Shown piece by piece: positions 12,741 to 23,431 of a DNA stretch of 64,000 bases. Source of the DNA: Calocera cornea HHB12733 (lineage: Eukaryota > Basidiomycota > Dacrymycetes > Dacrymycetales > Dacrymycetaceae). The stretch spans positions 26,918-90,917 of the forward strand of contig KV424047.1 of assembly GCA_001632435.1 (NCBI GenBank), given 5' to 3'. Within the stretch, counting starts at the first letter, position 1. Every line of letters begins with the position of its first letter. The position numbers and the translations under genes were made by a program. The notes below the pieces were generated by a model. That model had not been told where the DNA came from, ran no database searches, and saw only the letters and a list, made by a program, of their open reading frames with translations.

Positions 12741-15700
12741 ATGTTTTGCATAAGCGGCTCAGTGTTGGCGGATGTACGATATGACGATTCCCGACTATTT
12801 CTTCCCCTCCTCTTCCCGCCGTCTGTCGTGTGGATCAATCCTTGCGCCGTCGCCGTCTCATGAATCCTCCTTGATTTGGGCTTTTGGGCTTTTGGTTGTT
12901 ATCGCCTCGCGTCATTGTCCTTCCACGCAAGCCATTCTTAATTCTCCCTACACAGCACTTTCTTTCCTTCTCTTCGCACGTTCCGACTCTTACATCCTTT
13001 TGCAACGCGCATATCATTCCTTCCCATGACGTGTCTTCTGCGCTATGTACACTCTGCAAGACGCCAGCTGTCCTTGCCCCCTATGTACCCTGTCACCTCC
13101 CTAGTAGTATGCCCGCCCAGGTCGCAGAGAAATCAAATCAACTAGCATCGCACCAAGAATGACCGTGTGCTCCGCACCCCTAGCCCGCATCACATCCTCG
13201 CTCCTCGCACCGCACCGCACGCGCTGGCCCTCCTCCACACGGATCCCGGGGGGAGCGCTCCTCACCCCACCGGTCCCAAGGTCCGAGGAGGGAAGAGCGG
13301 AAGACCAAAGAAGCAAATTTCAATTCCCGCGAATTCAGGGCAGCGATGATGGCATGCATGCTCCCTGCCCTGCCCTGCTCCCCTACCCACCCTCGGCAAC
13401 CGCCCCTAATCCAGCGATCCAGCGATCCAGCATTCAGCTCAGGGTCGCTCTCCACGATTATTCACGGGTTTGGATCCAGAGCCGGCATCCTGACGGGCAC
13501 CCTCAAACCCCCGAAGCACGTCAGCGACCCTGCGCCTGCTCCGGATCCCTGAGCACGAGCATGAGCATGAGCAGACGGTCTGGCACCATACGGTACCAGC
13601 CACCCCTACGAGTACTACTGAGTGGGACCGCCCGGGTCCCGAGCTTCCACATGCGGGCGGGCCGTCGGCCGTCTGCAGCAGGCTTCCGGGGCTGTCTCAG
13701 TAGCGCTCGCATGCGTCTGAGCGAGCGGATAGGACTGCGTTAACATACAGCACAGTACAGTCGTAGTGCTCGGGAGGTCCTTCGGCTGCGCCGAGCCCCC
13801 GCGGCAACTTTGAATCGTCTGTAGCAGTGCTATTCATCGAATTTCCATGCAATAGTCCGATAGCTACAGTATCCCGTGCCTTCCCTTGGAGCGAGCTGCC
13901 GCGCGCTCCCGCGGTGCGGCGGTACGAAGTGTGACATGCGCTGGGGCGTGGGCTTCGGCCGTTGGGCCGGCCTGGCGCTGCACTTGTGGGCGTTTGGTGG
14001 CACCGCGGCGGTCGAAGGCGGTCCACCGCAGCCCCACCCCATGCCATTGTAATGACCAACCTCGTCATAGCATTTCGAAACTTGCAGAGGGCATGGCCCG
14101 AGCGCAGCGCCCAAACCTTTCGTTTTCCGCTCCATCGCCCGGCCGGAAAATCCATGCGAACATGAATAATCGCAACGGAGGGGCTGGGCACATGTAGGCT
14201 GGTTATGTGCCATGACAAACGCCCCATCCTTCCATGACGGTTATTGCGTTATTGTCGTCGGAGACCGGCGGAGGCTGTGAGGAAGCCCCACGGAGCGCGC
14301 TGAACGTGCGATGAATGGAGTGCGCCGGGCGGAGATATTTCCCCGTTTGCCCACTTTGCGGAGCCAGATGGCCCGAAATGCCCAACTGTGTACAATTTCC
14401 CAGATTGCCCACTTTCTGACGCGGACAGAGGACCCTGACGGCCAAGTCTACACTTTCGTAGTAGTTTTGCTACTGAAGTTTGTAATGATATTCAGTCCGT
14501 GCCAATAACTCAACAAAACACTCAAAATCAATTGTAAAGAGCAAGAATAAAAGTATGTCCAGCACTAGTGGAGCTTTGCAAGACAAGCAGACCTTGAGTT
14601 TGGCATACTTTTGGTGTTTTCCTATAAAATTTGTTGAAACTGTAGATTTCATTACAAACTTTAGTATCGAGACTACTACGAAAGTGTAGAATTGACCGTC
14701 AGGGTTGTGTGTCCGCGTCAAAAAGTGGGCAATCAGGGAAATTGCACCCGCTGGGGCATTTCGGGCCATCTGGCTCCGCAAAGTGGGCAAACGGGGAAAT
14801 ATCTCGCGCCGGGCGAGATCGGGGCGCGGCCGCGCTACTATTCACTCGCTACGTCGGACGCGCGCTCGGTGGGCGTGATGATGGTCTCCACTCCTTCCAC
14901 AATGGCCGGCCCCGTCGCCCTTCTGCACGATCGATGTCTTCCAAGTATTCTTGCTTGCTTTGCGCTGGTGCTCGACGCGCGGCCTGACCATTATAGCCTG
15001 CAGAGCTGGACGACCGCCGCGTGCAGGTCGGTGCCCAGTCACATGGCCGCGCGCGGGCTGGCATCGCCCCGTTGGCCTGCAACTTCTGCTTCTTTACCCG
15101 CAACGCGTTGCGACGGTTTAGCCAGCACACCTGCCTTTTGTTGCTGGCTTCTGCGGGATCGGAAACGACGGGGATCGCGGTGGCATTATCTCGGGATGAT
15201 CGTCAATGGCAACGACCCGCTTGGTTAGACGCTAGTCGAGCGCGGTGGAATGCTCAAGCGCATACACACATCGACCTTCTCATCAGCACATCGCAAGCTG
15301 GTACAAGTGCCAACCGTACCAGAATGGCCCAACCTGTCATAGTCCGGACAGCAGCAGAAGATGGGCAAGAAAACACCCCGGCCGCCTCCTGCCGCCCTGA
15401 TCGCCCCTATGATCGCTTACGGGCCTTCCCCTATCAGGGCACTCCCACCCCTAACATACATCAAGCGACACACGCCGGCAGGCCCATTCGCAGCCCCCCA
15501 CCAGCTCTTCGCGCGCTCGCCTACATGAGTCGGTCAGGAGAGTACTAGTATCGGCCAGGGGCGTCGCCGGCGGTGGTTTCTGGAATCGGACGGCCGCCTG
15601 CCGGGCATCGGGCATCGGATTCCCGCCCTCGGCGGGGGTGGGCACGCCCTGGCCTTCCTGTTCAGGCAGTCCGACTCCCCGCAGCGGCGAGGAGGCCACG

Positions 15701-17082
15701 GTCGGCTCTGCTGGATCTGGGCTCAGCGTCCGCTGTCGTTGGACGATCGGCGGGACCGATGTGGACGAGTCACGCTCTGGTCCGGCGGTGTACAGGCCGG
15801 AGGGGGAGTCGGACAGTGCCCGGATCATGCAACTCGCGAGCGGTCTCTCTCTGGGAATACAGAATACAGGCTGCATATTGCTTTCCCTGGCTGACTCGTC
15901 TATAGAAGACTTCGGTGATAAACGGTTCTTTCGGACGCAAGCGGAAACGAGTACGAGACGAGTTCGACGTGCATATATGCTGCATGGCATACTCGCTTTT
16001 GGTTATGAACACATGGCAAGCCGGCGGTGAACAACAACGAGAACACCGGGAAGGAACTGTGCGCTGGTTCATATCGCTTGACGCGCACGGGGTTGATTCG
16101 TTTCCACCGAATCCAAGACGCATACTGTACTTACATATGAGCCTCTCCGCCTTCGGCTCTGAACACATGACACACCTGCGGCGAATAACAGCAACACCAC
16201 CGGCAATAAACCGCAGGTTTCCTCGTAGTGGCCAAATGCCGCAGTACCTGATTCGTTTCCCCCGAGCACCGCGGATGTTTGCCAGGGCAGGAGGACATGA
16301 CTCGGCCACCGAAACGGTTTTCTTCTTTGCAAACGCCATTGGATAATGGAGGTGTAATATTATTGTCGTGTCGCTTAACAGACACTGAAAATAGCATCCC
16401 ATTATTCATTCGCGCGGCTCTTGCAATGCGTGCAGAATGCAAGAAGGCATGTCCATTGCGAAAGAAAATTTTCTGACCATTGCCCGAGTCGGCGTGAGGG
16501 ACAAGAGTGGCGGCGGTTATGACGAGGACGGGACCGGGCCCTTGCTTCTGCGCTCTTTTTTGCGTCTGCACCCGAGTCCAACCCCAGTCCACTGCAGCAA
16601 AAACTTACCTGGTCCGCCCACCGCTGCTCTATTCCTTTCATCTGCGGCTCACTGCAGGCCCAGCCTCAGCGCTTTCGTCCTCACACGCCGTTGGTGACCG
16701 ACGCCGACGCCCCGACACGTGAGCGTCGCGTGACCGCCCGGGCTCGAGCCCTTTCCCTCCCTGTCCTACGTGAAAATTTAGGGCCCAACCCGCTCCGCTC
16801 CAGAACACGACAAGCAAACGCCATCGGCTGCCGCGCTACCTACCTCTCCCCGGCCTCATCTGCGGATGTTCACTGCCAGCACCCGCGACGAGTAAGCCTG
16901 CTGTTCGCCCGAGCCGTCTACAGTCTGCTCATGCGCGTCGTCTAGCTATCTTGCTGATCTCGTTTTCTCTCTTCTCGGGATTTGAATCTTCCTTGCCATC
17001 CGATAATTTTTCCGACACTACCGCCCCCCACACCCTACCCCAGAGCTACATCGAGGGTCTGCAATACAAGCACTAAAGAAGG
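12741..17082. other. 4.3-kb gene-poor region with a MITE and diverged repeats
   Basis: No intact gene is seen. It contains the 3' flank of the cyclin gene, a MITE with target duplication (14322-14815), a possible P450 scrap at about 15147-15190, and loosely repeated text around 15970-16300 (GAACACATG followed by a GGCGG(T/A)GAA-like block, twice). The final 300 bases are the promoter and leader of CPA2. A minus-strand open frame at 15451-15990 has no recognisable features. Confidence 0.5.
14322..14815. mobile_element. Mutator-like MITE, 474 bp with 10-bp target duplication
   Basis: The element spans 14332-14805. Its ends are inverted repeats of about 160 bases, starting GAGATATTTCCCCG on each strand and roughly 85-90% identical by eye. 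The centre (about 14495-14645) is AT-rich and carries no coding sequence. A perfect 10-base direct repeat GCGCCGGGCG flanks it (14322-14331 and 14806-14815). Long terminal inverted repeats plus a 9-11-bp duplication are the hallmark of Mutator-like elements, so this is called a non-autonomous MULE derivative. No transposase is present in the window. Confidence 0.88.
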
Positions 17083-20000
17083 ATGCACCGGTCGATCCTG
17101 GCCAGTCGGGTGACCCGGCTGCTCCAGCCCAAAACGGCGCGGGCCTTCCACCTCTCCGCCCCCGCGCTCATCACAAGCACCAAGGCCGCTCGCGCGGTCG
17201 CTCAGTCCGCCGTGGGCAGCTATGGCGACGCTGAGGGCGAACACGTCCTCAACTCCCCCTCCGAACTCGCCCGCCGCATCTCCGCAAAGGTGCTCCCTAA
17301 AATACCTCGGCCGGACGTCAAGAAGGTCGTCATGCTCGGCAGTGGTGGTCTCAGCATCGGCCAGGCGGGAGAGTTCGATTACTCCGGCTCACAGGCGATG
17401 AAGGCCTTGAAGGAGGAAGGCATCGAGGCGATCCTCGTCAACCCGAACATTGCGACCTGGCAGACCTCGCATCAGCTCGCATCCGAGGTCTACTTCCTTC
17501 CCGTCACCGCCGACTACGTCGCCTACGTACTCGAGAAGGAGCGCCCGGATGGCATCCTGCTTACGTTTGGTGGTCAGACCGCGCTCAATGTAGGCATGCA
17601 GCTGGATCGCATGGGCGTCCTGGAGCGGTTGGGTGTCCAAGTGCTGGGCACTCCCATCCGGACGCTCGAGATCAGTGAGGATCGCGATCTGTTCGTGAAG
17701 GCCCTGAATGGTGCGTCGGTTCCGTTGACTCGTGCATAAGCGATGCTGAACTGCAGTCCAGAAATCGATATTCCTGTTGCAATGTCCATCGCGGTGTCCT
17801 CTGTCAACGACGCTCTCAAGGCTGCCGAGGAGATCAAGTACCCCGTCATTGTCCGAGCTGCGTTCACCCTCGGTGGTCTCGGCTCCGGTTTCGCCGAGAA
17901 CCCGGACGAGCTGCGAGATCTGGCTGCGAAAGGCCTGGCTCTGAGTCCTCAGCTCCTCGTGGAACGCAGTATGAAGGGGTGGAAGGAGCTCGAGTACGAA
18001 GTGGTCCGGGATGCCGCCGACGTGAGTCTAAATGCGCATATATGCGCGTTCTTGATCTGACCCGGCGCCAGAACACAATCATCTGCTGCAACATGGAGAA
18101 TTTTGACCCTCTCGGCACCCACACCGGTGACTCTATCGTCGTTGCCCCGTCCCAGACGCTTCCCGACGACGAGTATCACATGCTCCGAACCGCCGCCTTG
18201 AAAACGATCCGTCACCTCGGCGTCGTTGGCGAATGCAATATCCAATACGGCCTGCACCCCACATCCAAGGAATATCGCGTCATCGAAGTCAACGCGCGTT
18301 TGAGTCGATCCAGCGCCCTTGCCTCGAAGGCTACTGGCTATCCGCTCGCGTACACGGCCGCAAAGCTGGCTCTTGGTTACACCCTTCCGGAACTGCCCAA
18401 TGCCGTTACGAAGAACACCACAGCGTGCTTCGAGCCGTCATTGGACTACATCGTTACGAAGATTCCCAAGTGGGATCTGGCCAAGTTTTCGGGCCAGGTC
18501 AGCCGCCACGTTGGGTCCGCCATGAAATCGGTCGGAGAGGTCATGGCCATCGGCCGCACTTTCGAAGAGTCGCTGCAGAAGGCTATCCGGCAAATCGACC
18601 CTCGCTACACGGGTTTCGAGGCATACGTGCAACCGGAAGACCTCGACAATGCCCTTAGCAACCCGACCGACACGCGCCTTTTCGCTGTGGCACATGCCAT
18701 GTACAACAAGAACTACACCGTCGACCAGGTTCACGAATTGACCAAAATCGACAAGTGGTTCTTGTACAAGATCGACAACATCGTCCAGACCAGCCGGCAG
18801 ATGAAGGAGGCCGGATCCCTTACGGCGTTGGACAAGGATTTCATGAAAACTGCCAAGCGCATGGGTTTCTCCGACCTGCAAATCGCTGAGCGTATCGGCT
18901 CGACCGAAGGCGAAGTACGGGCGTATCGGAAGGAGTTGGGCGTGGTGCCCTACGTCAAGCGTATCGACACACTAGCCGCCGAATACCCTGCGCATACCAA
19001 CTACCTGTACACGACATACAATGCGCAGCAGCACGACGTCTCGTTCGACGAACACGGCACGATGGTTCTTGGCAGCGGTGTGTACCGCATCGGCAGCAGT
19101 GTCGAATTCGACTGGTGCTCCGTTACCTGCGCCCGCAAGCTGAGAGATATGGGCAAGCGCACGATCATGATCAACTACAACCCGGAAACGGTTTCCACCG
19201 ACTACGACGAGGCCGACCGCATGTACTTTGAGGAACTGGGTTGGGAGAGGGTTATGGACATCTACGAGCTGGAGCAGGCGCACGGCGTCGTTGTGAGCGT
19301 CGGAGGCCAGCTGCCGCAGAACATTGCCTTGCGTCTGAAGCAGAGCGGTGTTACGGTTCTCGGCACCGACCCGGACATGATCGACTCGGCTGAGGATCGT
19401 CACAAGTTCTCTGGTATCCTGGACAAGGCGGGCGTTGATCAGCCTACTTGGACGGAGGCCAGCAGCGTCGAGGAGGCGAAGCGGTTCGCTGCGGAGGTCG
19501 GGTATCCCGTCCTGATCCGGCCATCGTACGTGCTCTCTGGTGCAGCGATGAACGTCGTATACGAGGAATCGACGCTCGAGCACAACCTGTCCGCTGCGGC
19601 GTCTGTATCGCCGCTCCACCCTGTGGTCATCACCCAGTTCATCGAGAATGCGCAGGAGATCGATATCGACGGTGTAGCGTATCAGGGCAAGCTCCTCTTG
19701 CACGCCATCTCCGAGCATGTCGAGAACGCCGGTGTCCACTCTGGGGACGCCACGCTGGTTCTGCCGCCGTTCTCGCTCGACGACCACGACATGGGCCGGC
19801 TGAAGGAGATTGCGCAGAAGGTCGCACAGGCACTCGAGATCTCCGGTCCGTTCAACATGCAGATCATCCGGCAGCCGGCGCAGGACGGTGGGGAAGCGGC
19901 GCTCAAGGTGATCGAGTGCAACCTGCGCGCCTCGCGCTCCTTCCCCTTCGTGTCCAAGGTCCTGGGCACCAACTTCATCGAGGCTGCCACTGCGGCGATT

Positions 20001-20669
20001 GTGGGGCAGGACGTCCCGGCGCCCGTCGACCTTATGGCAGAGAAGCGGGACTACACGGCGATCAAGGTGTCGCAGTTCTCATGGACGCGGCTGCCGGGGG
20101 CGGATCCGTTCCTGGGCGTGGAGATGGCGAGCACAGGCGAGATTGCGAGTTTCGGGCGCAACATGCAGGAGGCGTACTGGGCCGCGCTGCTCAGCACGAA
20201 CGGGTTCAAGGTTCCCCAGGCCGGGCGGGGGGTGCTCATCGGCGGCGACACGGGCAAGCCGGAGATGGGGCGAGTCGCGCGCACGCTCGTCGATCTCGGG
20301 TTCAAGCTGTACTGCTCGTCGGCGGAGGTAGCGGACTTCCTGAACGGCCTGCCGTACGTGTCGTGCAAGCGCATCTTCTTCCCGCTCAAGGACAAGCGCA
20401 AGCTGCGCGAGGTGTTCGACGAGTGGGAGATTCAGTGCGTGATCAACCTGGCCAAGGCGCGGGGCAAGGACGCGCTGGACGAGGACTACGTCGCGCGGCG
20501 GAACGCGGTCGATTTCGGCATCCCGCTGATCAACAACGCCCGCTGCGCGCAGCTGTTCGTGGACAGCCTGGCGATGAAGATGCGCCAGGGGAACTATGGC
20601 AAGTACGCCGAGGGCCGGATCCCGCCCGAGGTGCACTCTTGGGCCGAGTTTGTCGGTGCCAAGGTGTGA
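17083..20669 (+). CDS. CPA2: Arginine-specific carbamoyl-phosphate synthase, large subunit (mitochondrial)
   Basis: Exons 17083-17710, 17762-18021 and 18072-20669 give 1161 residues, the usual length of a stand-alone large subunit. The first 40 residues are basic and Ser/Ala-rich, a mitochondrial presequence. Then come the first carboxyphosphate half ([23 protein letters not shown]-grasp with [12 protein letters not shown]), the oligomerisation domain, the second carbamate half ([32 protein letters not shown]), and a C-terminal MGS-like allosteric domain ([16 protein letters not shown]). It makes carbamoyl phosphate from bicarbonate, ammonia and two ATP together with the glutaminase subunit CPA1, feeding ornithine carbamoyltransferase. 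The absence of aspartate transcarbamylase and glutaminase domains excludes the pyrimidine URA2/CAD enzyme. Both duplicated halves keep their key motifs. Confidence 0.97.
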
Positions 20670-21203
20670 AAAGCAAAACGGGAGCATCCCCTCTATTGTT
20701 AGAATGTATGATAGCAATTTAATCATGATTTTCACAAATCATCTTTGTCACTCGTGGGCTCCTGCCTCGCCCTCTCCGTCGGCCGCGGCGGGCTGGGGTC
20801 GCCCCCAAAGTACCTCAACCCGCCGTACGTGTTCTTGCTCAGGGAGGAGGCGGTGAGCGGACATGGCTGGTATAGGAAGAAGTTCCAGGATTACCCAAGG
20901 AGAGGAGGGCCGTGATTCCGTGGTTGCTGTGAGGAGATGGGAGATGGATGGGGTGGGGCACAGGAGCGATCGTTGTTGTAATTGATGGTGCTCGACGGGT
21001 TGACGAGGTTAGCAGAGTCCCCCCTCCTGCGGCAGGGATCCCGTTGCCGCCCAAAAGCCCATCCAGATTCCAAACGGTCACGGTGCAATACATTCCAAGT
21101 GACTATCAAATACAGGTGCGGCACGCCTATCCAGCAGAGATCCACCCGTCCTCCATGTCCGAGTATACGTGTATCCCGTGTCCCCGTTCTAGCTCCCTCC
21201 TAC
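20670..21203. other. Convergent intergenic region
   Basis: It lies between the 3' ends of CPA2 (plus) and the APH-fold gene (minus). An AT-rich patch at 20696-20750 (ATTTAATCATGATTTTC) probably belongs to the CPA2 3' end. Nothing else is seen. Confidence 0.6.
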
Positions 21204-23208
21204 TCAAGCCGCCTCGTCCTCCCGGAAAGGCCACACCCTCCTGACCTCCTCCTCCCTCTCCTTCTGCTCCCCCGCGTCCCCCTCCGCCCGCTTCGCATCC
21301 TCACAAACCCGCTCAAGCGCCCTCGTGGCCCTGTCCCTGGCGGCTTCCCACTCCCCCCGCCCGACCCACCCCTCAAGCTGAACGCCCACCCTCCGCACCG
21401 CCTCGTCCTCGACTTCCTGCACGCGCATCCTCTCCGCCCACTGCCGTTCGATCTCCCTCTCCTCCTGAGCAGAGAACCCGATCGGGCACCGCCGCCCGTA
21501 GTGCGGGGCGAGGAGCGTGCCCCACGTGCGGACGACGGTGAGCAGCACGTACCGCAGCAGGGCGAGGTTGGCCGGCCACACTTCCAGCGGCGCGCTGAGC
21601 AGCGCCGTCCACAGCGTGCCGTTGTACGGCTGGGCGGTGGCGAGGGGCGGGCCGGACGCGGCGAGCGCATCGGTGTATGTTTGGGCGAGGGAGGGCTGGG
21701 AGGGCGCGCCGAGTGGGGAGGGGCAGAGGAAGTCCGGGGTGGACATCTGTTGCTGCTGTGCTGTCAGTGCTTGATCGCGGGTGGGAGGGAGGGAACGCAC
21801 GTATAGCGGGCCCACGCCCGCCCCCTGCCAGTCGATGATCCCCACGACATCGAGCGGGCCCTCTGCGGGGACGAACACGTTCCCAGCGTGAAAGTCCGGG
21901 TGGAGGAGGCACGCCGCCCGCGCGTCCTCCTCGGGCGGCGCGGTGTACGGGGCGAGCTGCAGGTACTTGCTGAGGGCGCGCAGGTGGGCCAGCGGGTCGC
22001 TTTGGTCGCCTGTGCGGTACTGCGCGGAGGTGGGCGGCGGGGCAGAGGCGCGCGCTTTGATGTACGTTTGTTCGGCCTGGGCGAGGGCGCGGGCGAAGGA
22101 GGGCACGTCTGGCCCTGTCCATGGTCCTGTCAGCTCTTGCCCCAGACGTATCCCACAGAGACAGAGACGCACAGGGCCCGCGGTCGAGCTGCATCGCCGC
22201 CCTGTCGCCCATCCAGAAGCACCGGTGGACGCTCGGGCCGAGCCTGAACCTGTCCGCCCAGTCCTCCCCCTCCCCCTCGCTCCCCCTGGCCAGCAGCGGC
22301 CGCGCCCTCAGCGCCTCCGGCACGTCCTCGCGGTAGTACACCGCGCCGTACGCTGCGAACGTCGTCCGTGCGAGCGTCTGCCGGATGCGCACGAGCTGGC
22401 AAACCAGGTGGGCGGGGCTCGCGCGCATGTCCCGCACGCGGCGCGTCAGCTCCACTCCCCGCACACGCTCCGCAAGCATGTACGGCGCGCCCACCGCGTT
22501 CGCCTGCCCGAGCGCGCTGCGGCCGTACACCTCCGGCACGGGGATGCCCAGCTGCCGCAGGAGGGAGAGCGTCGCTGCCTCGGAGGCGTTGGAGAGCTGG
22601 GGCGGGAAGAGCGTGCCGAACGTCAGGCGCGCGATCACCTGCTCGCCCGACGGCTGCAGCGTGAGGAGGAACACGCGGTTGCTCTGCCCTGTGCACGCCG
22701 TCAGCGCTGCTCACCGCTGGTCCACTCGCCCCGTAGCAGCAGCACCAGAGCCAGCACCAGCAAACAGGAGCATGATCCAGGCAAGCACGCACGCACCCTC
22801 CGCAATCTTCTCGAACCGCTCGACCCACCTCTGGCCCCTCGCCTCACACGCCTCCCTCCCCAGCCGCTCCGGATCAAACACGAGCCTGCGCGCCCTCTGC
22901 GCGCGGTCCGGCGCGCGCAGGCACCGGATCAGCGTGTCCTCGTATATCTCTCGCGGGTCCAGGGGCGTGTCGAGGCGGAGGATGCCGAGGCCCGACGAGG
23001 CGCCGTTCGGGATGGCCAGGGCGGGTGGGGCGGGGTGGAACGCCCGCTGCCGGCCGGGGGAGTGCAGGCTGGCGGGTCTGGGGACGGTGTGCAGCCTGGA
23101 GAGCATGCTGCCAAGTTTGGGGGCGCATTGTCCCACTCGGAGAGGGTTGAGCGTAGAGCGGCTCCAGCGGAAGGGGTGGTGCATCAGGGCAGCCCAGACA
23201 ACTGACAT
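21204..23208 (-). CDS. APH-fold (aminoglycoside phosphotransferase-like, AIM9-type) mitochondrial protein
   Basis: Exons 23208-22797, 22688-22173, 22114-21801 and 21746-21204 give 594 residues. The N-terminus (WSRSTLNPLRVGQCAPKL, LSRLHTVPRPASLHS) is basic and fits mitochondrial import. The kinase-like domain shows a phosphate-loop-like strand NRVFLLTLQPSGEQVIAR, the region LGIPVPEVYG, AMQLDRGPW, the catalytic loop HPDFHAGNVFV (HxDxxxxN) and the metal-binding IIDWQ. The family is widespread in fungi as altered-inheritance-of-mitochondria protein 9 and relatives. The catalytic H, D, N and second D are all present, so small-molecule or protein phosphotransfer is possible. The substrate is not known, and resistance to aminoglycosides should not be inferred from the name. 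Confidence 0.88.
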
Positions 23209-23257
23209 TCATCGTCCCGGTCCCCATGGACCCTGCCGTCGCCGGCAAACGCCGACT

Positions 23258-23290
23258 GACAATGACAATGACAATGACAATGACAATGAG
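23258..23290 (+). repeat. Hexamer microsatellite (TGACAA)n
   Basis: About five tandem TGACAA units in the 223-bp spacer between the TPX2-domain gene 3' end and the start of the APH-fold gene, in what is probably the latter's promoter or leader. Confidence 0.9.
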
Positions 23291-23431
23291 CGCCTTGGCC
23301 GCTGCAGACTCTACCGCAGTCGTGTACGTGTAACGGGCATGAGATTGTCGTCAAGGTATCACAAATGTACGCGAACGCAATGAATCACCTGGCATCTAAG
23401 CCAAGCCAAGCCCCCTCTCTGCACAGCGCGC

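Noticed and set aside
15451..15990. A 179-codon minus-strand open frame in the gene-poor region
   Set aside because: No domain, no signal or membrane segment, no splice context; GC-rich antisense frames of this size are common here.
19448..20722. Long overlapping plus-strand frame (424 codons) inside CPA2
   Set aside because: It is a shadow frame of the CPA2 coding exon with atypical composition.
21204..23208. Aminoglycoside resistance gene
   Set aside because: The APH fold is shared, but length, mitochondrial N-terminus and introns identify a native fungal AIM9-like protein.
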